In this document: piece by piece, positions 37,001 to 49,649 of the stretch
Layout: every line of letters starts with the position of its first letter
How positions within the stretch are numbered: the first letter of the stretch is position 1
Assembly (NCBI GenBank): GCA_021904315.1
Contig: CM038925.1
Span: forward strand, 1,428,501-1,492,500
Source: Sphagnum magellanicum
Taxonomy: Eukaryota; Streptophyta; Sphagnopsida; Sphagnales; Sphagnaceae
Length of the DNA: 64,000 nucleotides
Direction of reading: 5' to 3'
Translations under genes and position numbers: made by a program
The notes under the pieces: model-generated
Told to the model about the DNA's origin: nothing
Seen by the model: only the letters and a program-made list of their open reading frames with translations
Database searches by the model: none

Positions 37001-37999
37001 CTTCCCTCCCCCCGTCTTCGTCTTTTAAACTTTCATAGCAAGCCGCTCGGTAGGCAGTCACTCGGTTTTAAACAGCTGCCGCCCCTTCTAACCTTGAGGG
37101 AAAGAACACAGCTGCCAGAAATAGAAGTCAGAGGAGCAGCTCTGCTTGTGTGGGCCCCGTGTCTCCCCCGCCTCTCCACGCTCTCTCCTCTTGGCAATCC
37201 CGGTCGCCATAGCCGTCGCTGGTGCACTGGACCAGTGCTTAGCGCCCGCCTGCCAAAGGCGGGTAGCGGAGGGAGAGAGACGACCGATTACGGACGACCG
37301 AGAACGCACTTGTCGTTAGCGTCGCCACCGGAATTGTCGTCACCTGCTATACATTCTGTTCAGAATCCGTGGCCACCGAACGAACAGAATGCTTCATCGC
37401 CTGTGATCAATTACGTTCAGAATATGTCGCCACCACGGCGGAATGACGAGCCAGCGTCTTTTAACTCTTCGTATTCTTCTTGTTATTCATTGACTGGTCA
37501 TGTTTTACTAACGCTGGCAGCTCGTCTTTTACTTACCTTCTCGTCTTTTCAATTCAGTTGCGCCACGGAAATGAAAAGAAAGCGAGTAGGTAATATCGAC
37601 AACAGTACCAACTCAGTTTCGTAGATGAAATGTGTTGACTGTTTTTTGTTCTAGTGACTTTTTCAAGACCTTCTTGGATGAATCACGTTGAATTTGGTTA
37701 GAATGAACGACTGCAGGGACTTGGATGACTGAAATTATGTAGATGAAATTTTGACCACGCCGCATTGCCGGTTAACTAGCTCGTAAGGAGGAGACCGCTG
37801 GACGCTCGTGTTATTACTTTTTTTTTCTCTTTTTTTTACCTACTGGGTTTTTGATAGTTGTTTCACTCGCCTTCGTGGATGAAGAGTGTTGACTGATTTA
37901 TACCGACTCCGTCTGTCCGCCTCCTGTTTTAACCTCTTTTCATACCGTGGTTTTACTTCCTCTGCGATAACTAACACGGCTACATGGATGAAAGTTTTT
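37001..37999. other. GC-rich upstream stretch without a supported gene
   Basis: A frame at 36947-37624 on plus is open for 225 codons, but its translation is low in conserved-looking segments and matches nothing I know. It spans the GC-rich stretch upstream of the lipase. The remainder to 38.0 kb is featureless. Confidence 0.4.
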
Positions 38000-40900
38000 G
38001 ACCCGTTCATTTTATTTTTGTTTTAAAATTTTGTTTGGGGCCCTAGTATCAGAGTTTTTTCTTCCTCAATTTTATGATATCAAGAATTTGGCTAAGTCTT
38101 TCAACAAATTTATACTTGAAAAAAATAATTCTGGAAATTTTGCAAAACAATTTGGTTGAAATGATACAAAACTTGTCCCAAAAAATCATGGATCCCCATG
38201 TTGTACATTTTCTCCCCAAAAAAGAATATTCAAGAATTTTATTGAACTACTTGGGATCCACATTGCTTTGCATCATTATTAATAAATAATATTAAGATAA
38301 ATATCATTGACATGAAAAGGCACATGCTAATCTTTTGAAAAATATTCATGTTGATGACTAGTTCGATAGGAAAGGGAGGAGGTAGCTCTATAGGAAAGGA
38401 AGGAGGTAGTTCCATTTTCATATGATCCTTCACATTTTAGCAAACTGAAATTCTCAATGGATGACTAGGATTACAAAGGATTATGCAAAATCCTCTCTAT
38501 ACCAGCTCCAAGAAAACTTATCATTGAAATTTCTAGGATCTCCCCCCACCCCCCTTTTTTCCAAACACCAAAGTGTTTATTTACTTATTTATTTTTTATT
38601 TCTCTATTTTTGGATTTCCATTTCAAAGAGTTGAATGGATCCTCTTTCAGAATGGAATGTAAATATTATGGACCCAAGAATTGATTTAGGGAAATTTGAT
38701 ATGGCCCTTAATTATTAAAACCATGATTAGAATATTAAATAAAATTGAAAGAATATCATTTAAATTTTAGATTTACATTTGTGATACATAAGGCACTTAA
38801 AGTGTGAAGTCAGAGTTCCCTAGGCACAAGCTTAATTTTAGAGCTATGGTTAAGCTATCAACTTTGCCTTGAATTTTCTGAAATGGGATTGTCTTCACAC
38901 ACGCTTTGAAAGTCCAAAGTTAGTTGCAAAAGAAACCAGGTTATTGTTGTCCTATCAAACAAGGACCTCATACAACAAGTGTTTCTGAGTCTGCTGTGAT
39001 GAGGGTGTAAGGGTCTAAGCATACCAACTCCAGACCGTGTTGTTGTCATACCGGACTCTGTATTAATAGGGACCACTGCTTGCGGCGGCCTTGGGTTTCC
39101 TGTTCATGGGCTCTTTTCAGACGGGTGATTCAATTCAGGATTTTTTGATTCTTTGTGTTACAAAATCTCTAAGGTTCTTCCGGACATGCAATACCAAGGA
39201 GCACCATCATGTAACAGACTAAGTTTGTTACACCCCACCTCTGGACTTTGTAGCCAATGGGACTCCGCAATCCATGCATAAGAACTTCAAGTCCCTGAAT
39301 TGATGGTACATTCATTCAGAAGACTTTTTTTTTAATGTGACAACTGGGTGTTATCCTGGCATTCTGGAATCTACCAGGAAAAAAGCAAACGGCTAGTATT
39401 GCCGATTCCAAACATGTTGTAGATTGAAGGCCTTTTTTTGAGAAACAATCAAATCTTCACTCGTTCCTTTATACTATTTTCCATGTAGAGATAGGATGGG
39501 AGAAAACTTTTTTTGACTTCTTTGAAAGGTTCATTTTGTGTAGGAGAATGCCCGGGGTATGCTAAAGTAAGGGCCACCCAGGTGGCAACTGAAGGATACT
39601 GGGAACAGCCCCCCCCTATTAGGTTGGTATCCCATGTAATAACTTGGCAGAATTTTTGTTTCCTGTGAATCTCCCCAAGTATTAGGGGGAATAAAAAGGA
39701 AAGAAAAAAGGCAGGCCATCTGAAAAAGGTTCATTTGGTAACATGCAGAAATTTAGGTTTGGGTTTAATCTGCAAATTAACTTGGTAGGAGAGGTTCGGA
39801 TGTTTTGAAGTTTTTTTTGGGGAAGGGGCAGGAGAGGAGGGCACTATGAAGCTAATTTAAAACATTAAACAGGGTTGATTTGTCCATACATTTAAGGTTT
39901 AGTCTTCATGTGAATTACAACCGATGTTATTAAAGTTATTCCTAAAGTCAGGAAAACACAGCACAGGAACCCCCTGTTTGGTCACATAGGGGATAGGATT
40001 TCAGAAAACAGGAAAAGAAAGTACGCTTCATATGAATCATGACCAATGTTGATAATGATCCCTTTCTATCAATTTCCATTGGTTCTTTAGCCTACCAAAC
40101 CTCATTACATATTTAATTATTAATTTGCACAAGATAACAAAGTAAAATGAAATAAAACTACCAAATCTAGCCATTTCATTGGCCATAATAATTTTTTCTT
40201 CAGACTTGCACACAAGGCTATTCAACATGCTGTCTATATTAATATACTAGGTATCATAACCCTTGTGTGTCTACAGATAGGGTTAGAAAACAATCCACCC
40301 ATATAATTTGCAACACTTTAATAATGGGTGTTTCCATGCATGTAATGTAGCTATTGATCAATGTTAGAGGGTGACCGTTAGCCAATTAAATTGCACCTTC
40401 ACAATTGTTTATGGGTAAAAAAGGATAGGAGCAACTCGATGCCTAACATGGTTGGCCAATTCATTGCATTCCAAGTTTGTTTCTAGAAAACCGAATAAGG
40501 ATCAACTCTATGCATGCAGACATTTGATTATGTTTTAAGTAGATGATGGCCCAAGGTCACACCCATTCTAGTGTTGTCAAACCCACATTATTGGGCCTTG
40601 TAACAAAAGAAAAAACAAAACCTTTCACCCCTATGCAAATCTGGGAATGAAAGGACCGAACACATAGGGTGTGTGCTTAAATGCATGGGGTCAACTTTAG
40701 GCTTGCTTGCTTGCACGCACTTTGGCCTTGTCGTATTTGGTTTTGGCAAATTGTTTGGAAGGTTTTAAATTATAGTGCAGCACTGAGCATGCTCAATTGA
40801 TTGCTGCATTGTCCTCTTTGTTACGGTTTCTGAAACGAGGACAACGATGTGGTGTCAGGAAAAGGCGCTGGCTCGGGAGAGAGGGAAATTTTGCTAAAAA

Positions 40901-43169
40901 AAGAAACTGAGAGGTACGAATGAAAAAGAAATCAATGCTTTTACATTCTCCACTGAAAAGGGGAAAACAAAATCTTCCTGTAAGTAGGCTACTATTGGTG
41001 CCTCCAAAAAGAAGTACACAAGGAAACTATTTACTTTTACTTTCGTCAAACAAACCCGGGGATGCCGCCTGAATCCCATATCTATTTTATTTTATTCAAT
41101 CTGCTGCATGTAAGGATGAGTCTATGGAACTGCTGTAATTTTCATTCGGACTCACATTTGGAGAAATATTCACTAATGTGTTATCATTGTGAACTAGGGA
41201 TTTTATTTTGACAAGTTTTTATAAATTTTTGTGTACTTGGTGACCCGAAAAACTCAAGTGCAAGTCATTTCACAGGGTTCTTGTGATTAAAAAAAATGCA
41301 CCAAAGTCAGAGGATTTTTTTAAAAAAATAAATCATAACATGTAGACAATACCTAGGCTCCAATAGGTTGTCAAAATGTTGCATGATTATTAAAAAAATT
41401 CTATTTTCCTCTTTGACCTCTGTGCAAATTTGGCAAATTCCTCTTGTGGACAACATAGCCAGTGTGGATACACCACAAAAAAATTGCAATAAGAAACAAT
41501 TGTAAGTTTGAATTTACCTAAAAATTTTATGAAACATTTCCTATTTTAATTGTTGTTCGCTTGACTTTTGCATCCGGGATTAAGCATATCACCTACGTGA
41601 TAAGATACGCTGCTTGTTTGTTTTAAGGTACACAATTGTCTTTTTTACTTCTCTGTGTACTTTGAGGGGATTTCACTCCCTCCCTCCCCCTCTCTGCACA
41701 AGAACACTATGGCATTATGCCAAAGGGGAAGATCCTCTCCTATTCTTACATGTTCCCACGTTCCCATAAAAAGAGAGTCGTTTATGTCTCAGAGGAGGTT
41801 CCTGCACTAGTGGGTTCATTTTCCTGAGGTTAGGGAACAGCCTTCGGCTCACACCCTCAGGTTGTGCTCCTTCAGGAGAACTCGCTCACTTATACAAGCA
41901 CCTCCCCTACAACATTAGTGCATGATGGCAGGTATGTAACTGAACCAAGGCTCCGCATTTGTCCACAGAACCATTTCTGCACATTTTATCACAAATGGTG
42001 GAAGATATGTACATAACTGAACTTTTTGTTTTGTTTTTTTGTTTTTTGCACTTTTCCAGCTTTTTTCATTCTTTTAGATTATTTGCTTGGTTTTTGTGTA
42101 AAGGGGGGTCATTATATTGTAAGCAAAATGTCAGACATTGTTGGGTTGATGTCATTTGGAAACTGAAATTTACTTTTTATATTATTTTGTTATTGAAAGA
42201 GAGCTTGAATTTATCAATGTGAGGGACAGAGAGGGCAGGCTTTTGTAATACTGTGGAGAGTATTATTATTATTTAAATATTTAAACATAATTAATTTAAT
42301 TAAATTAAAATATTCAAAGATCATGGTCCTATAGGTTTCCAAAACATTTAAACATGAATCTCATAAAGGTTTGTAAATTTTGAAATGAAACAAACCACTT
42401 CCCATATTCTACATGGATTTTTTTAAAACAAATTTGGCAGTGTGGGACGAACCCAAGAAGAACAATATCTTAGAGGGGAGGAAAAAAAAATCTGAATTTG
42501 GTCCAAAAGAAATTCTATTTTTTTCAATCGAAAAACTATATGATTCCAAGAAGATTTTGCTTTCACTTTGTAAAAAGGTTCTAGCTCCCCTTTTGTCCTC
42601 TTTCAATCTATTCTTTGGTTTGCAACATTCACTCTCCAGTCCTTCATTTTGTTTTCTTCGCCTTTCAAAACAAATATGATTAGATCGAATATGTGGCCGA
42701 CCTTTTGCCACGGAGGTTTTTCAATTTTGACCATTGTGGATATCTAAATTTTGTAAGCCACAAGGTCTTCATTTAAATTTAACAGATGAGTATAATTCAA
42801 TTGTACAAATTCATTTCTTTATTTCTGAATACTTACGATCTATTAGAATAACCTAAATAACCCTAAGTTGCATTCTAACACTCCACAGTTTTGGCACATC
42901 CTTAAGAATTTCAAGTTTTGTATGTCCTAGAAAACATATGTAATGGAATGGGTCTGGCAACCATTCCACACAAAATTTGGGAGGAATTGGCAAAATTACC
43001 AGAAGACTATAGACCTTTAAGTCTCATCATCTCATGTCAAAAAAAAACCCCCATTTATTCAAAGGAAAAAATGCAAAAGTCACCATATTTTCAGGGGGAA
43101 AAAAGTCATATGTTGTCATATTTAGGCAATGGCTTCCTATAGGTCACGAGAACCAGGCAGGATTCTAAA
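38000..43169. other. AT-rich intergenic DNA, no gene recognised
   Basis: Only short, stop-interrupted frames are seen. A small tandem pair (GATAGGAAAGGGAGGAGGTAG at about 38365 and its near copy at 38391) and a short dyad TGTAACA/TGTTACA at 39210-39232 are the only local structures noted. No domain could be supported. Confidence 0.45.
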
Positions 43170-44760
43170 ATGAACTCTAGCCAATTTTGGTTCATTCCTC
43201 TTGTGGACGGTCCTCAGTTCACCCCCTTGACAAAATTGAGGAGAAAAACAAAAACAAAAAACCTGGGTCTCACCCTTCCTAGACCGTGCTACACTTTATT
43301 ATATATTAAAGATATTTGTAAAATCCCGGGCAGACCTGGCACCGAAAGCCCCTGTTTGCCTGATTCAAGGGTCATAAGTCCAAACCCGACACCGAAAAGA
43401 AAACAAAGGGTCCCAAGAGGGGAAGGCCGGGGGGGAACTGTTCACCTTATATTGTAACTCTGGTTTGTTTGTGTGTCTACGACAACTGGTACAGGTGTCC
43501 CGGCATGCGTTTTTAGCTCCAGGTTGAGGCACACATACCCGCCGCCAACGAAGACACTTGTCACTATTCTTAAAAGAAAAACACTGCTGATGAGTAGAAT
43601 TCAAAACAAAACAAAACAAAATAAAATGCCTTCTTCTCTCATGCACACACCCTCTCTATCTGCACATACTCACATGACACTCAGGTGCTTTTGGTACTAT
43701 GGAAGGAAGGGGCCCCCTAGAACAATGTTGAGGACTACAGTATTCCTTGATTGAGCCCCTTAGACCAGGCTCTAGGTTTGCCGAAATCCACTAAAATATG
43801 TTCCAAATGGTGTAAATCTTCTCTATTCAAAAAATATTTATTATTTTAAATTTTTTTCAAAAAATAACTTTCCTTTCCTTCATAACATAGACATGAAAAG
43901 TGGCATTACCTTTTTCATATCCACATAATATAATATGATAAAATGTTATATTATAATGATATTCAACTTTGAGATTGAAATAAATAATGATGAATTATCA
44001 AAAATCATATGGGAGGAACAGATGAGAGAAATCAAAAAGGGGAGGGGAGGGGAGGGGAGGGGAGGGAGGAGACGAGTTTCTATTAAATTAAATTGATAAA
44101 TCTCAATTTTCTTGATCATTACTCTTACATCTTTTTCGCATTTTCAAAGTGAAGCTTTAATTGAACTTCAAAAACTTATTTGACTCTTAGAGTACATTCC
44201 ATAAATCCAGAGCTTTTATACACTAGCCACAGGGTCCTAGTGAGGGCCCGGTCCAGAGGATGGCTATGGTACTATGGAAGGGGCCCCCTGGTAACCCAAC
44301 CTCTAGGATTACCGAATTGCCCTAGTGGTGTATCTGGGGTTGCTCCTCTCCATAGGGTAATAGGCCTACTACCGAATGCACAGCAATCCCTAACGAGGCG
44401 ACTGGTCTATGAGGGCCAGTTATGGAGCATAACTGGTGTCTTGAACAGAACAATTAACCATCTGATCCCACCACCATCACAGAGTAACAAAACTCCAAAA
44501 CAAAACATTGCACTCGCTGCGCCGCGTATGACCACCACAAAACGAGAGTCTCATCTCGGCCTCCCAGTACCTAGGAGCCCACAAAAGTGGAACACCGGCA
44601 GACTAGCTGACCACCGATCCTACTTCCGGAAAAGAAGCAGTAGGTACAAAAGTGACATAAATAAGGATTAGTTTCCATGTGGCTCACTATAGAACTATTA
44701 TCTAGTAAATAGTGATTGAAGCTTAACCGCCCCCAAGAAGACCCAACTTGTGGTTTGGTC
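43170..44760. repeat. GC-richer repeat segment, probable transposon relic
   Basis: Composition rises here against AT-rich flanks. A motif TGGTACTATGGAAG(GAAG)GGGCCCCCT occurs at 43692 and 44267. After each, CTCTAGG(T/A)TT or CTCTAGGATT leads into GCCGAAAT or ACCGAATT, so the two are diverged direct copies; the first has about 55 extra bases between the blocks. A plus-strand frame (44180-44671) is open but unrecognised. Element class is unknown. Confidence 0.45.
44039..44069 (+). other. G-quadruplex-forming GGGGA run
   Basis: Five consecutive GGGG tracts separated by single A (44039-44062), followed by GGGA and GG, satisfy the common four-tract quadruplex pattern with one-base loops. It sits in noncoding DNA between the two copies of the 43.7/44.3 kb repeat motif. 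Confidence 0.8.
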
Positions 44761-46149
44761 ATGTCAGTTCTGCCAATAAGATACCAATGGATTGATTCAT
44801 CATGCAATTCACTTTTTCCCAAAAGAATGAAAGGAAAAAAAAATTATTTGGAATACACAAAGAAAATAAAAATAAAAATCTCCAATGCATTAATGAATAC
44901 ATAGAGACACCGCCATCTCTAAAAACACCAAACAGAAAAGTCAGGAACTCATACCTCCCCACTTCCCACTCTTTCTTACCCATACTTTTTCATGGCATTC
45001 AAAGTTGGCAGGATTTTGTCCATTTTTTTTGCAAGTTGTTGTCTGATATTTAATCACCACAATCAGCGTTGAAGAAAAAACCATATAAAAAACAATTGGA
45101 TACTTTCAATGCTTTGATGCAAGTTGTTCATTGTGATGCCTCAAGTGGTTTAGAAATTGACCCGGTTCCTCTGGTGAAGCTTGTTGTTGCTCTGTACTTA
45201 CCTTTGTTTCCCAGCCTATGGTTTCTTGTGTTGTGGTTTCTATTTCACCCATGGTGGGGTCTTTCAGCTTTTGAAGCTGATCAGATGATGCAGACAAAAG
45301 GCCTTGTATTTTGAAGCCCAAGCTTGTCCTGTGCCTATATAGTGCAGGCCTATTGTGAACCTTCTTACCGCACCTATGTCTCATGTTCAACAAATCTTGC
45401 CAACAAATTATTCTTCTGAAAAAAAAGGGAGCGCGTTTGGCAACCCCAATCTGAATGTTTTAGAATTTCAACAATTCTTTGTAAGTATATGTTACATTCA
45501 GCAATAAGTTTCAAAGTTATCTTGCGTTTTGAGTGGGGTTCAATTTTATAGTTGAATTTCAGTAAATAATTTTTAGTTTTCTTTTTCTTTTTTCTTTTTT
45601 CCTAGCTGGCCCTCTTAGGAATTAATTAGTGTTGAACACGAGTCATAATACAATCTTAAAAAAATTGAGTGAAACTTGCTCTTATGTAAAGGGCAAAAGA
45701 ATCCCAAAAAAAAAAATCACACTCAAGATTAAGAATTCACATATTTGATATATAGGTCGAGTTGGGCACTATGCGTAAACGCAAACACCCCTATATAGGA
45801 AGGAAATTTTTCTTATGTGACATTCAAATTAAATGAATTATTACGCTTCAGGTTTTGCAGGACAATGTTTTTTGTGCCATGAGTTAGAAGGATTAGAGAC
45901 TGTAATAAGGGAAAGAAAACTTCAATTTTCAGCCCTAAAATGTAACCAAACAGAGATTTGTTAACACTTTTGATAAATGGTTAGGTTACTTTTTTTGTTC
46001 ATTTTAAAACCCAATGTAGGTTGGGTAACATTGGTGGTCTTCAACTTGCCACATGTCATTTAAATGATAGTCATAATCTTTTGGACAAGAAGATTATGCA
46101 ATATAATTTTCCAAAATTATAAGATTATGTATTATGAAAAATGTTGTCA
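44761..46149. other. AT-rich intergenic DNA, nothing recognised
   Basis: Short frames only; no domain, RNA gene or repeat structure that I can support. Confidence 0.45.
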
Positions 46150-46960
46150 TGTTTTGTTTTCAAGGTTCCCATGATATTCCCTTTTTTTTGTAGTGATATT
46201 CTGATGATGTTCCCCATGTTGTTTGTGTGTCCTTCCTTTATTGTCCCCCATGTTCCCAACTAGTTCCCCTGTCATTCTGACAATCATACCCATAAGTGTC
46301 ACCAATGGAACAAACTTGTGGGTGCGCCGCCACCGCACCCTACCTGGCTCACCAAAGATGACTTACCCAGGCATATTGGGCAGCCTCATAAAATATTTTT
46401 TTATGTTGGATCAAACTTAAGAAGTTTGAGCTTTGTATTTCTTTCTTTGTGCAATTTTTTTAAACATGTTTTGGCCACGTTTTTTGTGATGTGTCAAGCA
46501 GGAAAACCGCAGTTACTGTTCCTCTCATGGGTTTTTTGATCACATGCCCCCCCTTGCCTCTTATTAAACCCTAAACCTTATTGTTAAGTTTCTTTCATTC
46601 ATTAAGCATTTTTGAGACTGTGCATGAAATGGGACCCAAAGCTCCATTTTTTCTGCACGTTGTCACTTCCCCCTGGCCCATCATCACCACAACAGAATCC
46701 CCAAACTCTGTGCATTTCCCCAAAACTAGAAGTTTACACTCCCAAGAGAGAATTATAGAGCTTTTCCTTTTTGTCTCATGTAAATAGCCCAGTAGGTTGA
46801 GAGACTTCAGCTTAGGGCAAAAGTTGTGGGATATATCTCAATGGTATTGGGAACATCTTGAGGAACACATTGAGAGCTGACAAAACAGGTTGAGAATGGA
46901 TTGAGAATATTATGAAAAATCATTGGGAACATGATGAGACTTTTTTTGTGGAACACGTTT
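46150..46960. repeat. GGGAACA-rich repeat family, inverted pair of patches
   Basis: At 46165-46275 the minus strand reads repeatedly GGGAACAT, GGGGACA, GGGGAACATCAT and GGGAAC. At 46820-46960 the plus strand carries the same wording (GGGAACATCTTGAGGAACAC, CATTGGGAACATGATGAG, GTGGAACACG). The same family recurs at 59577-60395. No intact coding frame is present. Confidence 0.5.
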
Positions 46961-47309
46961 GGAAAATCAAAATTCAAAACGTCCAAACCCAGGTTCACAA
47001 CTGACCCAGTTCTCAGCTGGTTCTCAGCCAAAGAACTTGCCAGGTATTACTTAGGGTGTTACCTGGGCGGATACCCAGATTTTCACATATTAGATTTGAG
47101 ATACCTAGCTCAATAGGAATCGGTCTGTTTTGAAATTTAAAATTTTGGTACATGGGTAGGTTATATGAATAACCCTAGGTTCACTTCTTAAGGGTTTAGG
47201 AGTAGCAAGTCTAGGGTTAGTTAAGGTTTAGGGTTAGGGAGTGTTGCTTTTCCCATGATTATATTGGTGTTCATTGCCACGCGGTCTATCATTCAAATAT
47301 GTTCAATCT

Positions 47310-47780
47310 ACTACTTTTCTTTTTTTGGTTCATCGTGTTGTTGGTGTTCATTTTGTTTTAGATGCAAATTGTGTTGCTAGTGCTCATTGTGTTGTTGGTG
47401 CACATCATGTTGCTATAAGTGTTGATCATGTTGTTGGTGGTTTTCATATTATTGGTGTTTGTCGTGTTGTTGGTGCTTCTCATGTTGTTGTAGGTTCTCC
47501 TTGTGTTGTTGTGTTCATTATCTTGTTAATTTAAATATTGCTGCTAGTGTTTATCATGTTGTTCATGTTCATCATGTTGATGTTGATGTTGATCGTGTTG
47601 TTATTATTGGTGTTCATCATGTTATTGTTGGTGTTCATTGTGTTGTGAGTCCTCACCATGTTGTTGCTAATGTTCATCGTAATCAAGGTGCTTGTCTTGT
47701 TGCTGCATGTGTTCATTGTGTTATTGTTAGTGTTCATCAACTTTGTTTAGGTATCATCACTATTGTTCATCATGATGTTT
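47310..47780 (+). repeat. Degenerate GTT/CAT minisatellite
   Basis: About 470 bp of irregular units built from GTTGTTGGTGTTCAT with CGT, TGT and CATCATGTT variants. It stays open in frame, which gives an apparent His/Val/Gly-rich protein (47274-47534 and 47459-47896), but the repeat explains the open frame. Unit length drifts between 15 and 18 bp or multiples. Confidence 0.7.
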
Positions 47781-49649
47781 TCCCCCTTTCTATGATTGCT
47801 CTACCCCTACCCTTCCATTGTCCTCCACATTGGAATTTTCTTGAAATTGAAGGTTGTTGGTTGCTTATGGCTTTGGGAAAAACCTTTACACTTTAGGTAT
47901 GTTGGTTTTTTTCCCAAATTATGTGAGTTTTGTTCCTTTTTTTCTTATATTGAAACTAATGTGCTTATATAATGCTTGGATTTGTTTGTGCAAGAATAAC
48001 TTGCAAATTGGAGACATGCTTGCAACTTTGAAATTTTGCCTTGTATTGTTGAAGGACATTTTGCACATGCATGTCCTCATCAATCTTGGGCACATTGTTG
48101 GCATAATTTTGTTTGTGAAAATTGAATCATACTTGTGATTAATTCTTAAAGTGTCACATTTTCCAAAATTGGAAAAAATGTAATTGTTTGGTTTTTCAAA
48201 TCTAGTCTATTAACACCCCCTAAAAATGGAATCAAATTTTCTAGATCAAGGATGTGACGAGGTTTATGAGTGAAAATGAAATAAGAAGAAAGGGAAAAAC
48301 TAAAGGTGAAGGGTTTGAAGAAGTTATAATGTGACCGGACAAAGAGTCACCTGGAGTTCCATAGTGTGAACACTATGTTCATTTTAGGGTTTAGGTTTTG
48401 TTTTGAGTCATCGTCAACTTTCTTTGTGAAGGTGGCGGGGTTCATTTCATTACTGTCTGTGGTGAGTAGGAAGCTTTGTTGTTTGTGTTATGTGGAACAA
48501 GTTGGCAATGGAAGGAATGGGTGGCCAAGGGCGCTTCAAGGATGCAAAGGAGAGGAGAAGGAAACGTGGTTGGACAAAAATAAGAACGGGAGTTCGAAAG
48601 AAAAAGACAGGTCTATTTTTGGTGAAAACTATGGCAATTTGAGTAGTAGGTAGAGTTTGCAGGAATGTGTAATTGTTGTGTTGTTCTTCTGCTGGGCCAG
48701 TGACTATATCATGGTTGGCTCTATGTTCTTGTGAAAATTAGGACTTATAAAGGGTTAATGTTGAGGGATGATGATACCTAAAAGAAGTCTAAGCTATAGA
48801 ACTAGGAACATATAGAAAATTGCATTTGTAGGGGCTTTGGTGGAATCTTACTTGAAATCCAATGGGTGATCCATACACCTGAATGGGAGCTAGACACCTT
48901 AGCAGGTATCTTTGGGCTGGAAAAAATGTGAATGAGAGAAACAGGATGGGAGAAATCATAGCAAGTATTTATAGATCCCTATTTCACACATCATTTTGTT
49001 TTTCTTGAGTAGTTGCAAAACCGACTTGGCATACCTTGATCAGTTGTAGATTCGTACCTAGAAATCGATTTGTTGCTAAAGGTTAGACCAAGCATTTCTC
49101 TACATTGATCTATGTGGTAAGGGATGGATTAGCAGTTCATAATAGACCAAATGAACATTGAGAACGCTGACCTCAAGCCAGACCCTATTAATTCATGCAC
49201 TCACAATACAAGAATTTGTTTCCAGCAACAACTAAGGACTACTACTGTAGTAGATTTAAGAGACGTTAATACGCATGTATGGTCTGAAGATCTTCATGGT
49301 CTAAAGGATCACATACTGTAGGACTCCAAAACTAGGTGTTTGTGACACTACCTATTTGTCAGGAAATAAGTTGTAAACATTATAATAGGAGTAAGGATAT
49401 GAGAATAGCAAATGGTTTGTGCACCCTTTTTTTTGGTTACACAAAGTTTTTAGTTTAAAAATGAGGATACAATGTAATTAATTATGAAAAAATTGCAAAC
49501 CCTTTGGCAAAAAATTTCCAACTTGGGCATTTTTGTGTGTTACCCTTGAATCATTAAGTGATGTTAAGGTGCCATAGGTCATGTGGTGTATCCTATGTGA
49601 TAGTAGACTAGTAGGTCATGTAATATCAGAACAAAGAACAAGTTTGAAC
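47781..49649. other. Intergenic DNA, no gene recognised
   Basis: A slightly GC-richer stretch at 48240-48660 has a 95-codon open frame rich in Lys, Glu and Gly that I cannot assign. A stretch near 49190-49320 reads coding-like but interrupted. Either could be transposon relics. Confidence 0.35.

Noticed and set aside
36947..37624. 225-codon plus-strand open frame upstream of the lipase
   Set aside because: The stretch is GC-rich, so long frames arise easily. The translation has no recognisable domain, and the region looks like promoter or leader DNA.
44180..44671. 163-codon plus-strand frame as a gene
   Set aside because: It lies inside the GC-richer repeat segment and matches no known protein. 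A transposon relic is more likely.
47274..47896. His/Val/Gly-rich protein frames
   Set aside because: They are produced by the GTT/CAT minisatellite. No start context or unique sequence supports a gene.
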